This document shows positions 51,697 to 60,591 of a stretch of 64,000 nucleotides of DNA, in pieces. The notes under the pieces were generated by a model. It did not search any database. It had not been told where the DNA came from and saw only the letters and a program-made list of their open reading frames with translations. The DNA comes from Chlorohelix sp037138995 (GTDB taxonomy: Bacteria; Chloroflexota; Chloroflexia; Chloroheliales; Chloroheliaceae): assembly GCF_037138995.1 (NCBI RefSeq), contig NZ_JBAXHI010000003.1, positions 1 to 64,000 on the forward strand, written 5' to 3'. Position 1 is the stretch's first letter. Every line of letters starts with the position of its first letter. The translations under genes were made by a program, and so were the position numbers.

Positions 51697-52829
51697 CCTT
51701 TACTAACACTCGACTCTCGCCCGACCAGCCCTAACATTACAAGCTGGTTGGGTTTTGTGGTATCAACTTCAAACCGCGCCCGCTCGAACCATTGAATCAG
51801 CTTTGAACCGTCCTGATATGCTTCAGCGATAGGATAACCAAATTGCATTAAACCTCCACCATTGATCCATGCTTTTACAAATGCGCCTGAGACCCAATGC
51901 CCGGTTTCGGTGTAATATTGAGCCTGAGTATCGGGTGCGTTTGCACTATCAACGGCGGGTTCTGCTTCTCCTGACTCCCTACCTAACGCTCGAAGCAACA
52001 CATTGTACTCAATAGGATTCTCAGGATGATATTCAAGCACCCCTCGCTCGAAGTATTGCACTGTCATGCCATTTTCTTGGAATTCTTCACTAATGGGATA
52101 GCCTAGATTGAGTACACTGCCATGCTGCCGCCAGTAAGAAAGAAAACCAAACCCTACGTAATGTTGAGTAATTGGAAAGTACCACACATCACTGCTATTA
52201 TAGTTACTGGTTTGAGGGGCGCTTTGTGGCGCAAAGGGTCCGCTGGCAGGCAAACCGTTAGTTGGAATCGAAATCACAGGCGCAACCGGTAATGGGTTAG
52301 TAGCAGCAGAAGGGTTTGAGAGTGTCGCAGCTATCTGGAATTCTTTGTTATAATAATTATTCTCATCTGCCCAATTCAAAAAAATGGACTGTTGCAAAAA
52401 AGGGCGATCTACGTTAGTTGGTGCAACCGTAAAGATTGTGGCTTGCCCTTTATAGCCAACTTTGCCTACACCAATAGCCAAGTGAACCTGATTATCTTTT
52501 CTGGATATTGTCCACCCGCTACCGCTAGGGTCAAACCCGGTTAATTGCTGATCGCCCAACATCAGTAGCACTACTTCTAGGTTATAGGCATCAAGTGGTC
52601 CCTGCACCGATACTTTTACGGTATAGGATAACGGTTTCCCTGCTACCACCGGGTTGGGCGCAAGCATGGTATTTACACCATCAATGCTGGCATTGGCAGA
52701 AGGTGTCACAGGTTTTGGGTTGCGAGGGGCAGCGAGGCTAAACGGCACACCAAAAACACATATCCCTAAGAGGCATAATAGCGCGATTGTGCCGAATTTG
52801 ATTAGAAAAGAGGAGTTATTTTTGTGCAT
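51681..52829 (-). CDS. Secreted protein with LGFP-like repeats
   Basis: 382 residues from ATG 52829, chosen because it gives a clean signal peptide (MHKNNSSFLIKF, then a hydrophobic core, cut near SLA-APRN); a longer frame from 52877 spoils it. A beta-sandwich region (about 35-190) is followed by two repeats of the type LGYPISEEFQENGMTVQYFE and FGYPIAEAYQDGSKLIQWFE, each continuing RGVLEYHPENP or RARFEVDTTKP. Such LGFP-like repeats are widespread in secreted Chloroflexota proteins. Probably cell-surface attached or extracellular. Its end overlaps the convergent regulator by 16 bases. Confidence 0.82.
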   Translation of the reverse strand: MHKNNSSFLIKFGTIALLCLLGICVFGVPFSLAAPRNPKPVTPSANASIDGVNTMLAPNPVVAGKPLSYTVKVSVQGPLDAYNLEVVLLMLGDQQLTGFDPSGSGWTISRKDNQVHLAIGVGKVGYKGQATIFTVAPTNVDRPFLQQSIFLNWADENNYYNKEFQIAATLSNPSAATNPLPVAPVISIPTNGLPASGPFAPQSAPQTSNYNSSDVWYFPITQHYVGFGFLSYWRQHGSVLNLGYPISEEFQENGMTVQYFERGVLEYHPENPIEYNVLLRALGRESGEAEPAVDSANAPDTQAQYYTETGHWVSGAFVKAWINGGGLMQFGYPIAEAYQDGSKLIQWFERARFEVDTTKPNQLVMLGLVGRESSVSKGYLAD

Positions 52830-52879
52830 TATTCCACAATTTTTTGATAAAAAAGCCCTGAAACCGCATATTTGCATTT

Positions 52880-52995
52880 AATATTAGTAACTATTCCGCC
52901 TTTACCTTTACGAAAAGGGGTAATAGGGTGTTCCCTATACTCCTTCCCTCCCTTTTCTCCTTTGAGAGAGTTAGGGGTGAATAGTTACTAATATT
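52880..52995. repeat. 116-bp element with perfect 17-bp terminal inverted repeats
   Basis: AATATTAGTAACTATTC at 52880-52896 and its exact complement at 52979-52995. Inside is a further ATAGGG-TGTT-CCCTAT hairpin at about 52923-52938. It resembles a miniature inverted-repeat element, or a promoter-region cruciform. No second copy was found in this window. Confidence 0.6.
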
Positions 52996-53051
52996 TTACA
53001 GGTCAAAAATCTTAAATGGGTCAAATATATGTAAGAAAGTTGCAAAGTTTC

Positions 53052-53084
53052 AAAAAAAAATAAAAGGCAACCATTCAGGTTGCC
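53052..53084 (-). terminator. Terminator of the 53121 gene
   Basis: On the minus strand GGCAACC, TGAAT, GGTTGCC is followed by TTTTATTTTTTTTT, 37 bases after the stop. Confidence 0.9.
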
Positions 53085-53120
53085 GCAGGAAAAATTCATT
53101 GCCCTTAAATCAATCGAAAT

Positions 53121-53390
53121 TTATTCGTCAGCTTCTAGTATCGCTTCCGCTTCTTCTCTGGCTTCCGATTGGGTAGTGAAGGGACCAATAGCGTCTTCTT
53201 CATAATTAGCCCCATTGATTCTGCCAAAAGGAACTACATAGAAACCGGTTGGGCGTTCTACTACGCGGGCACAATTTGCATCTAGAACCTTGAACCAATC
53301 CATCAGGTAGTAATCAAACTCACCCACGAGTTCTACTACATACTCCCCTTGTTCAATCTCGTGTTTATTTGGTGATAGCACTGCTGACAT
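53121..53390 (-). CDS. Small acidic hypothetical protein
   Basis: 89 residues, acidic, with a compact beta-rich middle (EYVVELVGEFDYYLMDWFKV, RVVERPTGFYVVPFGR) and a helical acidic end (TQSEAREEAEAILEADE). AAAGGAG lies close upstream of the ATG. It has its own strong terminator. No family recognised; the compact single-domain layout suggests a small cytoplasmic protein. The 250 bases upstream are AT-rich with short dyads and no gene. Confidence 0.75.
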   Translation of the reverse strand: MSAVLSPNKHEIEQGEYVVELVGEFDYYLMDWFKVLDANCARVVERPTGFYVVPFGRINGANYEEDAIGPFTTQSEAREEAEAILEADE

Positions 53391-53640
53391 GGTGGTTCTC
53401 CTTTCAGAGTTTTCGGGATGTATTCCCGAATGACTTAAAACAAAGTGTTATATAATTCACAATAGTATTATAATATAAACACTCCGTTTTGAACAGGGGG
53501 TTTCGTTATAAAAATCACAACAAAGGATAGGAATTTATTGAAAAATAGTAAAAAACCATCCTTTATCTCTCAAAAAAGGAATAGGGGCAACCTATTACCT
53601 TAATAGGGATAATTTATAGCTTTTGAGAGTGACTAGAACC

Positions 53641-54732
53641 TTACAACCGGGATACTTTAGCTGCTTCTAGCAATTCCATGCTTATTTCAACTACAGTGTG
53701 GCGGTCAATAGAATCCATACAACTACCTGAGTTAAGCGCTAAGCAATGGTCGTCTTCGTATTTGAAGCTTTTCCAACAATTTCGGCAACCTTCTCCGCGT
53801 GTGTGAGTTGAAACCACCCCACGTCCCATTGCGCGGTTATAAGGTCCGGTCACTTCGGGGTTAGTAGGACCAAATAGACCAACCCAGGGCGTACCAATTG
53901 CCGAAGCAATGTGCAATAAACCAGTATCAACCCCTACACATAGGCTGCAATGCTTTAGCAGGGCAGTTACATTATCGAGAGAGGTGGATATATATAGTGG
54001 TTTATAGCGCGTTAGATTGAAAATTTCTTTGATTAATTCACTATCAGGAGGCGCAAAGAATAGAGTCGGATGCCCTTTTTCTTGCATGGTATCGCTCAGG
54101 TAAGCCCATTCTGCTGCTTTCCATTTCTTGATTTTCATATTGCTTTCGGCTACCAATGCGACAGGTTGGCGTTCGGTGAGGTTATTCTCGGCAATAAAAT
54201 TTGTAGCCCATTCACTTGCACTGGGTGTAATCCATAAATTGGGATAACGTTTTTCCTGCGGAATTTCTATATCAAGTTCTTCTTCCAATAATTGCGCCAG
54301 ACAATCAAGGGTATGCCTTGCACCGGGTCGCGGTGGATTCTGGGGAGTCCAATAACGTGGAAAATCCATGTTACGTTCCCAGAGATAGAAAGTATTGATA
54401 ATAAGGTCAATATTTCCCCCCAACTCGCGTTTCAATACGGGACCGGCGAACCAAGCCAGCACTTTCTGCGAAATTAAGTGGCGTAAACGCTGCGCCATGG
54501 GACCCGGTTCTTTTTCAAACCAGCTTGGGGTTACAATCTTTACGTTTAGGTCAGGAGTAATCAAGTAGTTGGCATAGGCGGAAGCCGCTACACTTATATC
54601 CGCTTTGGGGAATTTTTGGGCGATGGCACGAAGGATTGGTTGCATATTTACAAAATCACCGATGCCGTCTGCAAAGGGTATTACAAGAATAGTTCCCGGG
54701 GCTGCTGCGAAGCCTAATTTTTGTTCCGACAC
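53641..54732 (-). CDS. Glycosyltransferase family 9 (heptosyltransferase-like)
   Basis: 363 residues from GTG 54732, which has GGAG five bases upstream; a TTG at 54759 is less likely. The GT9 donor signature CVGVDTGLLHIASAIGTPWV and LFGPTNPEVTGPYN is clear, and the N-terminus ILVIPFADGIGDFVNMQPIL matches the family. The C-terminus has a cysteine cluster (GEGCRNCWKSFKYEDDHC) of unknown role, possibly a metal site. In LPS-lacking Chloroflexota this enzyme probably acts in another surface glycan. Confidence 0.88.
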   Translation of the reverse strand: MSEQKLGFAAAPGTILVIPFADGIGDFVNMQPILRAIAQKFPKADISVAASAYANYLITPDLNVKIVTPSWFEKEPGPMAQRLRHLISQKVLAWFAGPVLKRELGGNIDLIINTFYLWERNMDFPRYWTPQNPPRPGARHTLDCLAQLLEEELDIEIPQEKRYPNLWITPSASEWATNFIAENNLTERQPVALVAESNMKIKKWKAAEWAYLSDTMQEKGHPTLFFAPPDSELIKEIFNLTRYKPLYISTSLDNVTALLKHCSLCVGVDTGLLHIASAIGTPWVGLFGPTNPEVTGPYNRAMGRGVVSTHTRGEGCRNCWKSFKYEDDHCLALNSGSCMDSIDRHTVVEISMELLEAAKVSRL

Positions 54733-54788
54733 ATCTTCTCCTGTTAGAGCAGAGCACAATCCTGCAAGCTTTTGATGGAAGCTTGAAA

Positions 54789-54817
54789 ATTATAACAAAT
54801 GCGTTAAAGGGCTTCAA
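54789..54817 (-). promoter_or_regulatory. Promoter of the GT9 gene
   Basis: On the minus strand TTGAAG and perfect TATAAT are 17 bases apart, with transcription near 54782, about 50 bases before the GTG start. Confidence 0.65.
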
Positions 54818-54920
54818 CTTGCTTGACGCTTTTTAGCGAAATTAGAATTTGAAGGTTGCTATGATATACTCATTTTAGCATTACTATGTCGATAAATTTG
54901 GAAAAGGCGGATAATTGACT

Positions 54921-55676
54921 ATGAATTTCAGATTAGACGGAAAAGTAGCTATTATTACCGGTTCAAGTCGTGGTATTGGCGCTGCTTTAGCTACGGGCTA
55001 TGCAGAGGCAGGGGCAAGTTTGCTTTTGGTGAGCCGTAGTGCGCCTTCTGAGGAAATGTTGGCTCGAATCGCGGCTACAGGTCAGCCCTATTATTGCTTG
55101 AGCGCCGACCTGAGCAAGCTTGAAAATATTAAACCAGTAGTACAAACTGCGCTCGAAAAATTCGGTCAAATTGATATTCTTGTAAATAATGCTGGTATTG
55201 TTCGCCGCGCTTCGGTATTAGAATATACTGAGGAAGATTGGGATTCAGTTTTAGATACAAATTTGAAAGTGCCATTTTTTCTGGCGCAAGCGGTAGCCCA
55301 GTATATGGTAGAACGGGGACAAGGTGGTAAAATTGTCAATATTTGTTCACTTTTGAGTTTTCAAGGCGGAATTTTGGTACCGGGTTATACCGCAGCAAAG
55401 CATGGGTTGGCGGGTATAACCAAAGCAATGGGTAATGAACTGGCTACGCATGGTATAAACGTTAACGGGATTGCGCCCGGATATATACGAACAAATAACA
55501 CCGCCCCCTTAATAGCCGATGAAGCACGTTATAACGCGATTTTAGAGCGTATTCCACAAGGGCGTTGGGGTGAAGGCTCGGATCTGGTAGGAGCGGCGGT
55601 TTTTCTGGCAGGCTCCGGTTCAAATTGGATGCAAGGTCATATATTGGCGGTTGACGGTGGGTGGTTGGGTAGGTAA
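54921..55676 (+). CDS. SDR-family oxidoreductase
   Basis: 251 residues from ATG 54921; a TTG six bases earlier is also possible. Classical short-chain dehydrogenase: ITGSSRGIGAALATGYAEAG cofactor loop, NNAGIVRRAS, and the catalytic YTAAKHG with an upstream Ser in NICSLLSFQGG. The overall pattern is close to gluconate 5-dehydrogenase or KduD-type sugar acid dehydrogenases, with ARRLP-like lysine or Arg replaced by SRSAPSEE near the cofactor ribose. Substrate undetermined. Confidence 0.9.
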   Translation: MNFRLDGKVAIITGSSRGIGAALATGYAEAGASLLLVSRSAPSEEMLARIAATGQPYYCLSADLSKLENIKPVVQTALEKFGQIDILVNNAGIVRRASVLEYTEEDWDSVLDTNLKVPFFLAQAVAQYMVERGQGGKIVNICSLLSFQGGILVPGYTAAKHGLAGITKAMGNELATHGINVNGIAPGYIRTNNTAPLIADEARYNAILERIPQGRWGEGSDLVGAAVFLAGSGSNWMQGHILAVDGGWLGR

Positions 55677-55821
55677 GTAACGTCTTCTTTGTCGATAGGT
55701 TAGATAGCAACCGTTGGAATTACCGATGGCTATGTCTGTAATTGACAAGAATGAGGCTTCTTCTTTAGTTGGTCAGTTAGAGGCGAAAAAATTAAAGCTG
55801 TGTCGTTAGTCTGTATAAATA

Positions 55822-55858
55822 AAGAAACCCCTGTAACCATTCCGGCTAGGGGTTTCTT
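55822..55858. terminator. Bidirectional terminator
   Basis: AAGAAACCCCT and AGGGGTTTCTT form an 11-bp perfect stem, with GCTTTT after on plus and TATTTAT after on minus. It serves both the SDR gene and the convergent ATPase gene. Confidence 0.9.
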
Positions 55859-55881
55859 GCTTTTATCCAACTAGAGGGCTG

Positions 55882-57282
55882 TTAGCGACGGTAACGAAGT
55901 TTGCCCTCATTACGATCTTTATTTAGCTTACGGTTCAGGTGCAAGCCTTCAAGTACAAATTCTACTGCCGTAGCGACTGTTACCGGGCTACCCTGTGCCT
56001 GTAGTTTAGCAACAGCCCGTTTTAGTTCGGGGCTTTCGGCAGCTTGATGTACATATTCCATAGAGGGCATCAATTCGGAAATTTCCATATTCAAGCCGCT
56101 ATCGAAGCCTCGAATAATCTGCTCAAAATCGCTGACTCCAAAATTGCGGTTGAAAGTGTTAAGAATAGCGCCTTGCACCAACTTTTCAATAACGCGCTCT
56201 TCTTTGTTATCGCCCATAGTTTCCAATTCCACCTTTCCGGCGGTACTGCTTATCAGGGCATGCAAATCGCTAATGCGAGGCGCAGCCGCCTTTTCCCCTA
56301 ATACTATAGCGCGTCTTAGAGCGTTGCTTACTAGGTTTTCGTAGTTACTTACCGATACACGCACGCTAACACCGCTACGCTGGCTAATATCAGGGCTACG
56401 CCGCGCTAGATGTGTTACTTCAGCTACTATTTCCTTCATAAAGCGCGGTACTATCACTTCAACGTTTTCAGTTTTGAATTTTGCGGCTTCTTGCTCGATA
56501 ATATTAATTTCATGGTCGATTGTACGCGGATAATGGGTTCGGATTTCGCTACCAAAGCGGTCTTTTAGCGGTGTAACTATACGCCCGCGATTGGTGTAAT
56601 CTTCGGGGTTGGCGCTGGCAACTACAAAGAGATCGAGGTCAAGACGAATTTTATAACCTCGAATCTGCACATCGCGCTCTTCCATAATATTTAAAAGACC
56701 CACCTGAATACGTTCCGCTAGGTCGGGTAGTTCGTTTATTGCAAAGATGCCACGATTTGTGCGAGGGATGAGTCCGTAATGGATGGTCATTTCATCGGAA
56801 AGATAGCGCCCTTCTGCTACTTTGATAGGGTCAACTTCACCGATCAGGTCAGAAATAGTTATATCAGGGGTAGCAAGCTTTTCGCCATAACGACGATTGC
56901 GGGGAATCCACTCGATAGGGGCGCTATCCCTAAGCTCAGCAACAAGGCTTTTGCCTACCGCCGAAATCGGATTAAGCGGGTCATCGTTTAAGTCCGCTCC
57001 TTTGATAGCAGGCATTTCTTCATCTAACAGGTTAATCAAACTGCGTGCAATACGGGTTTTAGCTTGCCCACGTTCGCCCAGAAAAACAATATCCTGCCCA
57101 CTGAGAATAGCGTTTTCAATCTGTGGTATAACTGTTTCTTCATATCCGACAATACCGGGAAATATATCTTCACCTTTGCGTAGTTTATTTATTAGGTTCT
57201 GACGCATCTCCTCTTTTACAGACCGGGATTGATACCCGCTAGTCCGCAATTCGCCGAGAGTCCGTGCTTTATTTTGGGTCAT
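55882..57282 (-). CDS. AAA+ ATPase, Mg-chelatase/MoxR-like
   Basis: 466 residues, AAAGGAG before ATG. Walker A FLGERGQAKTRIARSL, Walker B region GIFAINELPDLAERIQVG, sensor 1 VVASANPEDYTNRGRI, and an arginine finger region KDRFGSEIRTHYP. The long insertions and total length differ from BchI (about 340 residues, with GxxGxGKST); here the P-loop is GERGQAKT. It probably works with a von Willebrand A partner that is not in the window. The role is likely remodelling of a metal-cofactor or other complex; not assigned to bacteriochlorophyll synthesis. Confidence 0.85.
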   Translation of the reverse strand: MTQNKARTLGELRTSGYQSRSVKEEMRQNLINKLRKGEDIFPGIVGYEETVIPQIENAILSGQDIVFLGERGQAKTRIARSLINLLDEEMPAIKGADLNDDPLNPISAVGKSLVAELRDSAPIEWIPRNRRYGEKLATPDITISDLIGEVDPIKVAEGRYLSDEMTIHYGLIPRTNRGIFAINELPDLAERIQVGLLNIMEERDVQIRGYKIRLDLDLFVVASANPEDYTNRGRIVTPLKDRFGSEIRTHYPRTIDHEINIIEQEAAKFKTENVEVIVPRFMKEIVAEVTHLARRSPDISQRSGVSVRVSVSNYENLVSNALRRAIVLGEKAAAPRISDLHALISSTAGKVELETMGDNKEERVIEKLVQGAILNTFNRNFGVSDFEQIIRGFDSGLNMEISELMPSMEYVHQAAESPELKRAVAKLQAQGSPVTVATAVEFVLEGLHLNRKLNKDRNEGKLRYRR

Positions 57283-57370
57283 TGAAAAAACTCCTTTTGA
57301 TGCCGGTCTGCCGGATTGAAAGGGAATAAAGATGGGCAGGCAGGCTTTTGCCTATGGTTCCAAGTTTTAG

Positions 57371-57394
57371 GTAGGAGTAATCCTACTCTTTTTT
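57371..57394 (+). terminator. Orphan plus-strand terminator
   Basis: GTAGGA, GTAA, TCCTAC followed by TCTTTTTTAT. No plus-strand gene precedes it; it lies 89 bases upstream of the minus-strand ATPase start. Confidence 0.65.
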
Positions 57395-57529
57395 ATCTAA
57401 AAGTCAATAGAAATCGAACTCTACGCTGGAGATGTAGGCGTTGCCAAAGCGGAAAATGGGCAATCATACTAATCCGAATCAGGTTTAATGCTGCTGTGAT
57501 TTTAGCCATTCTGTTAAGCTATAAGCAAA

Positions 57530-57556
57530 GAGGTCAGGTTAATCCTGACCCCTCTG
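57530..57556 (-). terminator. Terminator of the zinc-finger gene
   Basis: On the minus strand GGTCAGG, ATTAA, CCTGACC followed by TCTTTGCTTA, about 30 bases after the stop at 57579. Confidence 0.7.
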
Positions 57557-57578
57557 AATTTCAAACTGTCAAAAAAGC

Positions 57579-57950
57579 TTAACTAGCTTTCTTATCTGAC
57601 CAGACAGTTTTGGGATTTGGTTGGTTGTTTCGGGCAAGTGCAGCACAACGCCTTGAGCAGAACTTGTTCCCCTTGACAATTTGGGCGTGGCTTAAAACCT
57701 GACCACATTCGTGTCTTCCGCATGTACCGCTTTGAGGGGTTGAAATGGGGAGTAATACTTCTTTGCGGTTTGCCAGCAAATTGTAACGCCCCTCGCGGAG
57801 CATTCGTTGCTGTCGTTTTTTAATATCGGCTTCACAGAAGGTACAGTATCCATAATCGGTGGGTTTTGCCAACCGTTTTGGTCCCATAAGAATATTACAG
57901 ATAGGGCAAACTAACTCACCCTGTGCCAGTTTATATGGTGAATGTGACAT
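57579..57950 (-). CDS. Hypothetical protein with two zinc-ribbon-like motifs
   Basis: 123 residues, GAAAGGAG before ATG. The first zinc site is VCPICN with YCTFCEAD (residues about 14-40), the second GTCGRHECGQ with FCSRRCAA (about 76-104). The middle is basic and helical (IKKRQQRMLREGRYNLL). The pattern suggests a small nucleic-acid-binding or ribosome-associated protein, but no family was recognised. Confidence 0.8.
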   Translation of the reverse strand: MSHSPYKLAQGELVCPICNILMGPKRLAKPTDYGYCTFCEADIKKRQQRMLREGRYNLLANRKEVLLPISTPQSGTCGRHECGQVLSHAQIVKGNKFCSRRCAALARNNQPNPKTVWSDKKAS

Positions 57951-58774
57951 ATTGCTCCTTTCAAAATGACGCTTATCTAGGTATCAACGGCGATACCGAA
58001 TTCGTTGCGCCTCCAAACTCACTAGTCGAAAGTTTCGTAAATTGTTAATCGGCTAATAAGTAATATGACTGAGGTACGCCCAGTATTTGTGGAAAGGATA
58101 ATTCCTTTTTCAGGGAAAGACTAACAAAAATAGAAATTATATAAAGATTGTAAGTATGACTAAATCTAGCTAACCATGCAGCTAATTTGGCGAGAATTTC
58201 TGGTATTCTGCATGAAAGGAACGTTAAAAAAACTAGAATATGCTGAAATTATTGTTATGTATAATTATACACTACATATTGTAAGGCTGGAATACCCTTA
58301 TCTCTAGAATTTTGCCTTTAAGACTTAAATTTCGGTAAATTTTTTGTTAATTTTTTTTACCATTATTTACTTTTACTCTCTCAGATTTAATATCTGTGCT
58401 GAATTTGTTCCAAACGCATATTGACACAACCACGATTTCAGTATGTTCCTATAGTTATTACCAATGAAACGTTTGTCAAAATGCAGGTTTTGTCCCTTCA
58501 AACAACCAAGATTAGCTAAAAAAAATTGCAGTAACTTATAGCGTCTCAGACATCCTTGCCGTTCTAATGAGCTATTTGGATGTGGGCTTACTGGACAAAC
58601 CCTTGCCAACAACTTTAATGGCAAAATAGCTCTTAAGTGCGATAATCTGATATACCGATACTGTCAATAAGTCAGGAAATGGCAAAATCGAAATGCTTGG
58701 TAACATTGTGATTAAAATCATAGAAAATGTACTGGAGAATTGAGATAATACGGGTTATAAAACTTGCGCTAAGT
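57951..58774. other. AT-rich gene-free stretch
   Basis: About 0.8 kb of strongly AT-rich sequence between the zinc-finger gene and the MBL promoter. An open frame of 83 codons at 58373-58624 (minus) has no ribosome binding site or recognisable domain and is not called. No hairpin terminator or RNA gene was seen. It may be a decayed gene. Confidence 0.5.
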
Positions 58775-58803
58775 TTGACGCTGTTTAACGGCTTTGTTAT
58801 TAT
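58775..58803 (+). promoter_or_regulatory. Promoter of the MBL hydrolase gene
   Basis: TTGACG and TATTAT are separated by 17 bases; transcription would start near 58810, about 97 bases before ATG 58907. Confidence 0.65.
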
Positions 58804-58906
58804 CGCTAACTTGAAGGCTAAAGTTTACGAAAATTCGTTTGCCGTTGCAGGTTCTGAATAAATAAAGAGAGACATCTGCTAGAAAGGCTATAGGTTAGTA
58901 TAGGAT

Positions 58907-59698
58907 ATGGGCAGAGTCATTTTTCTAGGTACAGGTTCTGCGCTTCCCTCTGAAACTCAAGATAACACCTCATTACTAATAGAATCCAATGGTTCTTATC
59001 TGATGATTGATTGCAGCGGTACTCCTTACCGTAAGTTGCTGAAATTAGGAGTAGAGCGTGACCGCCTTGAGCATATTCTGATTACCCACCACCATATTGA
59101 CCACATATATGCTTTGCCATCTCTAATAGAATGTCTGTGGGTAGAAGGGCGGGACTTGCCTTTGCATATATATGCCTTGCCTTCGGCAATGAAAGCGGTT
59201 GAGACACTTCTCGATCTTTGGAATTTGCGTTCGCGTCCGGTTCGACAGTTCCAAATCGAGCTTCACTCCTTGGCAGGTTACGAAAACGAACTAATTTTAC
59301 AAAATATAAATTTTACGATACGCACCTCTCCAATGGTTCATGCAGTGCCTAGCGTTGCCACCAAAATAACCTTTCCGGATGGCAAGACTTTCGTTTACAG
59401 CAGTGATACTGCGCCTTGTAAGCAACTGGTCGAGTTTGCCAAAGGCGTAGATTATGTTTTGATGGAATGCACTTTTTGCGGTGATGACGAGGGTCTTGCC
59501 GAGGTAACCCTTCATCTTAATTCAAATCAATATCGTGAATTAGCACACTCAATCGCGGCTAATAATACCTTACTTATACATCATTCTGATGTTACAGCTT
59601 GCCCGCATGTCGAGGTATTGCAAGAAATAGGTCCTTTGGGTAACGGTCACAAGAAAATGGTTTATTTACCACACGATATGGAGATTCTAGAACTTTAA
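58907..59698 (+). CDS. MBL-fold metallohydrolase, RNase Z-like
   Basis: 263 residues. The metal site ITHHHIDHIYALPSLIE supplies the HxHxDH motif (HHHIDH). Downstream ligands lie in SPMVHAVPSVATK, VYSSDTAPCKQL and LLIHHSD. It begins with VIFLGTGSALPSETQDNTSL, typical of RNase Z/ElaC and relatives. It lacks the long exosite arm of true RNase Z, so tRNA processing is possible but unproven. AAAGGC is the nearest ribosome-binding-like site. Confidence 0.88.
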   Translation: MGRVIFLGTGSALPSETQDNTSLLIESNGSYLMIDCSGTPYRKLLKLGVERDRLEHILITHHHIDHIYALPSLIECLWVEGRDLPLHIYALPSAMKAVETLLDLWNLRSRPVRQFQIELHSLAGYENELILQNINFTIRTSPMVHAVPSVATKITFPDGKTFVYSSDTAPCKQLVEFAKGVDYVLMECTFCGDDEGLAEVTLHLNSNQYRELAHSIAANNTLLIHHSDVTACPHVEVLQEIGPLGNGHKKMVYLPHDMEILEL

Positions 59699-59770
59699 AA
59701 CCTTCTATTTAAGCCAAACACAAACCTTTTTTATGATTGTTTGGCTATATTTATGGGGTAATAATTATTC

Positions 59771-59799
59771 TTTACCCTTTAGTTCATTAGTGCTATAAT
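59771..59799 (+). promoter_or_regulatory. Promoter of the DUF4388 gene and dinG
   Basis: TTTACC and perfect TATAAT are separated by 17 bases, about 78 bases ahead of the start codon's upstream AAGAGGAAGG site. Confidence 0.5.
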
Positions 59800-59883
59800 C
59801 TTATTCGAGTAATCTAAGCTACTGTTGGGTAAAAGCTTTTTATCCAAATTTGTCCAATCAGATCTGGGGTAAAGAGGAAGGTA

Positions 59884-60585
59884 ATGGCTTCAGGGCGGTC
59901 AACAGCTCTATATGGGCAGTTGCAAGTATTCACCCTTAATACAATATTATCGGCATTAAACTTGCAAAAAGTTACTGGACATCTGACGTTAGCCCAGTAT
60001 GATCGCTATGCCCAGATTTTGATTAAAGAGGGTGAGGTAGTAGATGCTTGGTCTGAAACCGAGCGAGGTTTGAATGCTTTATTACCGCTCTTTGGTTGGG
60101 AAGAAGGCTTCTTTTCTTTTGATTTATTGCCGGTAGAGACCCGAACCATCAATATTTCATTGCCGGTATTGCAGGTGCGTTCTGCGGTTTATATGGAAGA
60201 ACAAAAAGCGACGAAATTGGCTCAAGCCGCGCCGATTGCTCCCCAACAGCTACCGCCTCAACCGCAAGCCCAGAAGCCCAACCCCCAGCAAGCTCAACCT
60301 GTACTTGCTTCCTTAAAGTCAGAGCCAATAACTTCTCAGCCTCGAAGCAAATTTACCCGTGAAATTCCCGGTCCCGATTATATTCTAGGAGTGAATCAGG
60401 ATTCGGATAATGATGTTACCATTCTGCCTCAGCATTGGGGGATTTTGCGGTATCTGGTTTCAGGTCCCCGCACTGTCTCCGAAATGGCGGAACTAACCGG
60501 GATGAACCTTGAAGTCTTCGTGGATACCGCAACCCAATTGGTGCGCGGCAGAATGTTAAGGGTTTATTCGCCCCAACAAAGGTGA
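59884..60585 (+). CDS. DUF4388 (PATAN) domain protein
   Basis: 233 residues, AGAGGAAGG before ATG. Residues 6-105 fit the PATAN/DUF4388 domain: LYGQLQVFTLNTILSALNLQ, KVTGHLTLAQYDRYAQILIK, EGEVVDAWSETERGLNALLP. A Pro/Gln-rich linker (about 120-160) leads to a second small helical domain (HWGILRYLVSGPRTVSEMAE) that looks like a winged helix. PATAN proteins are signalling adaptors linked to GTPase or two-component systems. It is six bases from the helicase gene, an unusual pairing. Confidence 0.85.
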   Translation: MASGRSTALYGQLQVFTLNTILSALNLQKVTGHLTLAQYDRYAQILIKEGEVVDAWSETERGLNALLPLFGWEEGFFSFDLLPVETRTINISLPVLQVRSAVYMEEQKATKLAQAAPIAPQQLPPQPQAQKPNPQQAQPVLASLKSEPITSQPRSKFTREIPGPDYILGVNQDSDNDVTILPQHWGILRYLVSGPRTVSEMAELTGMNLEVFVDTATQLVRGRMLRVYSPQQR

Positions 60586-60591
60586 TCAGAC

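Noticed and set aside
55882..57282. Magnesium chelatase subunit BchI
   Set aside because: Longer than BchI, P-loop GERGQAKT differs, and no bchD or bchH is adjacent; such ATPases are common in non-phototrophs.
58373..58624. 83-codon minus-strand frame
   Set aside because: No ribosome binding site, odd composition and no recognisable domain; possibly decayed sequence.
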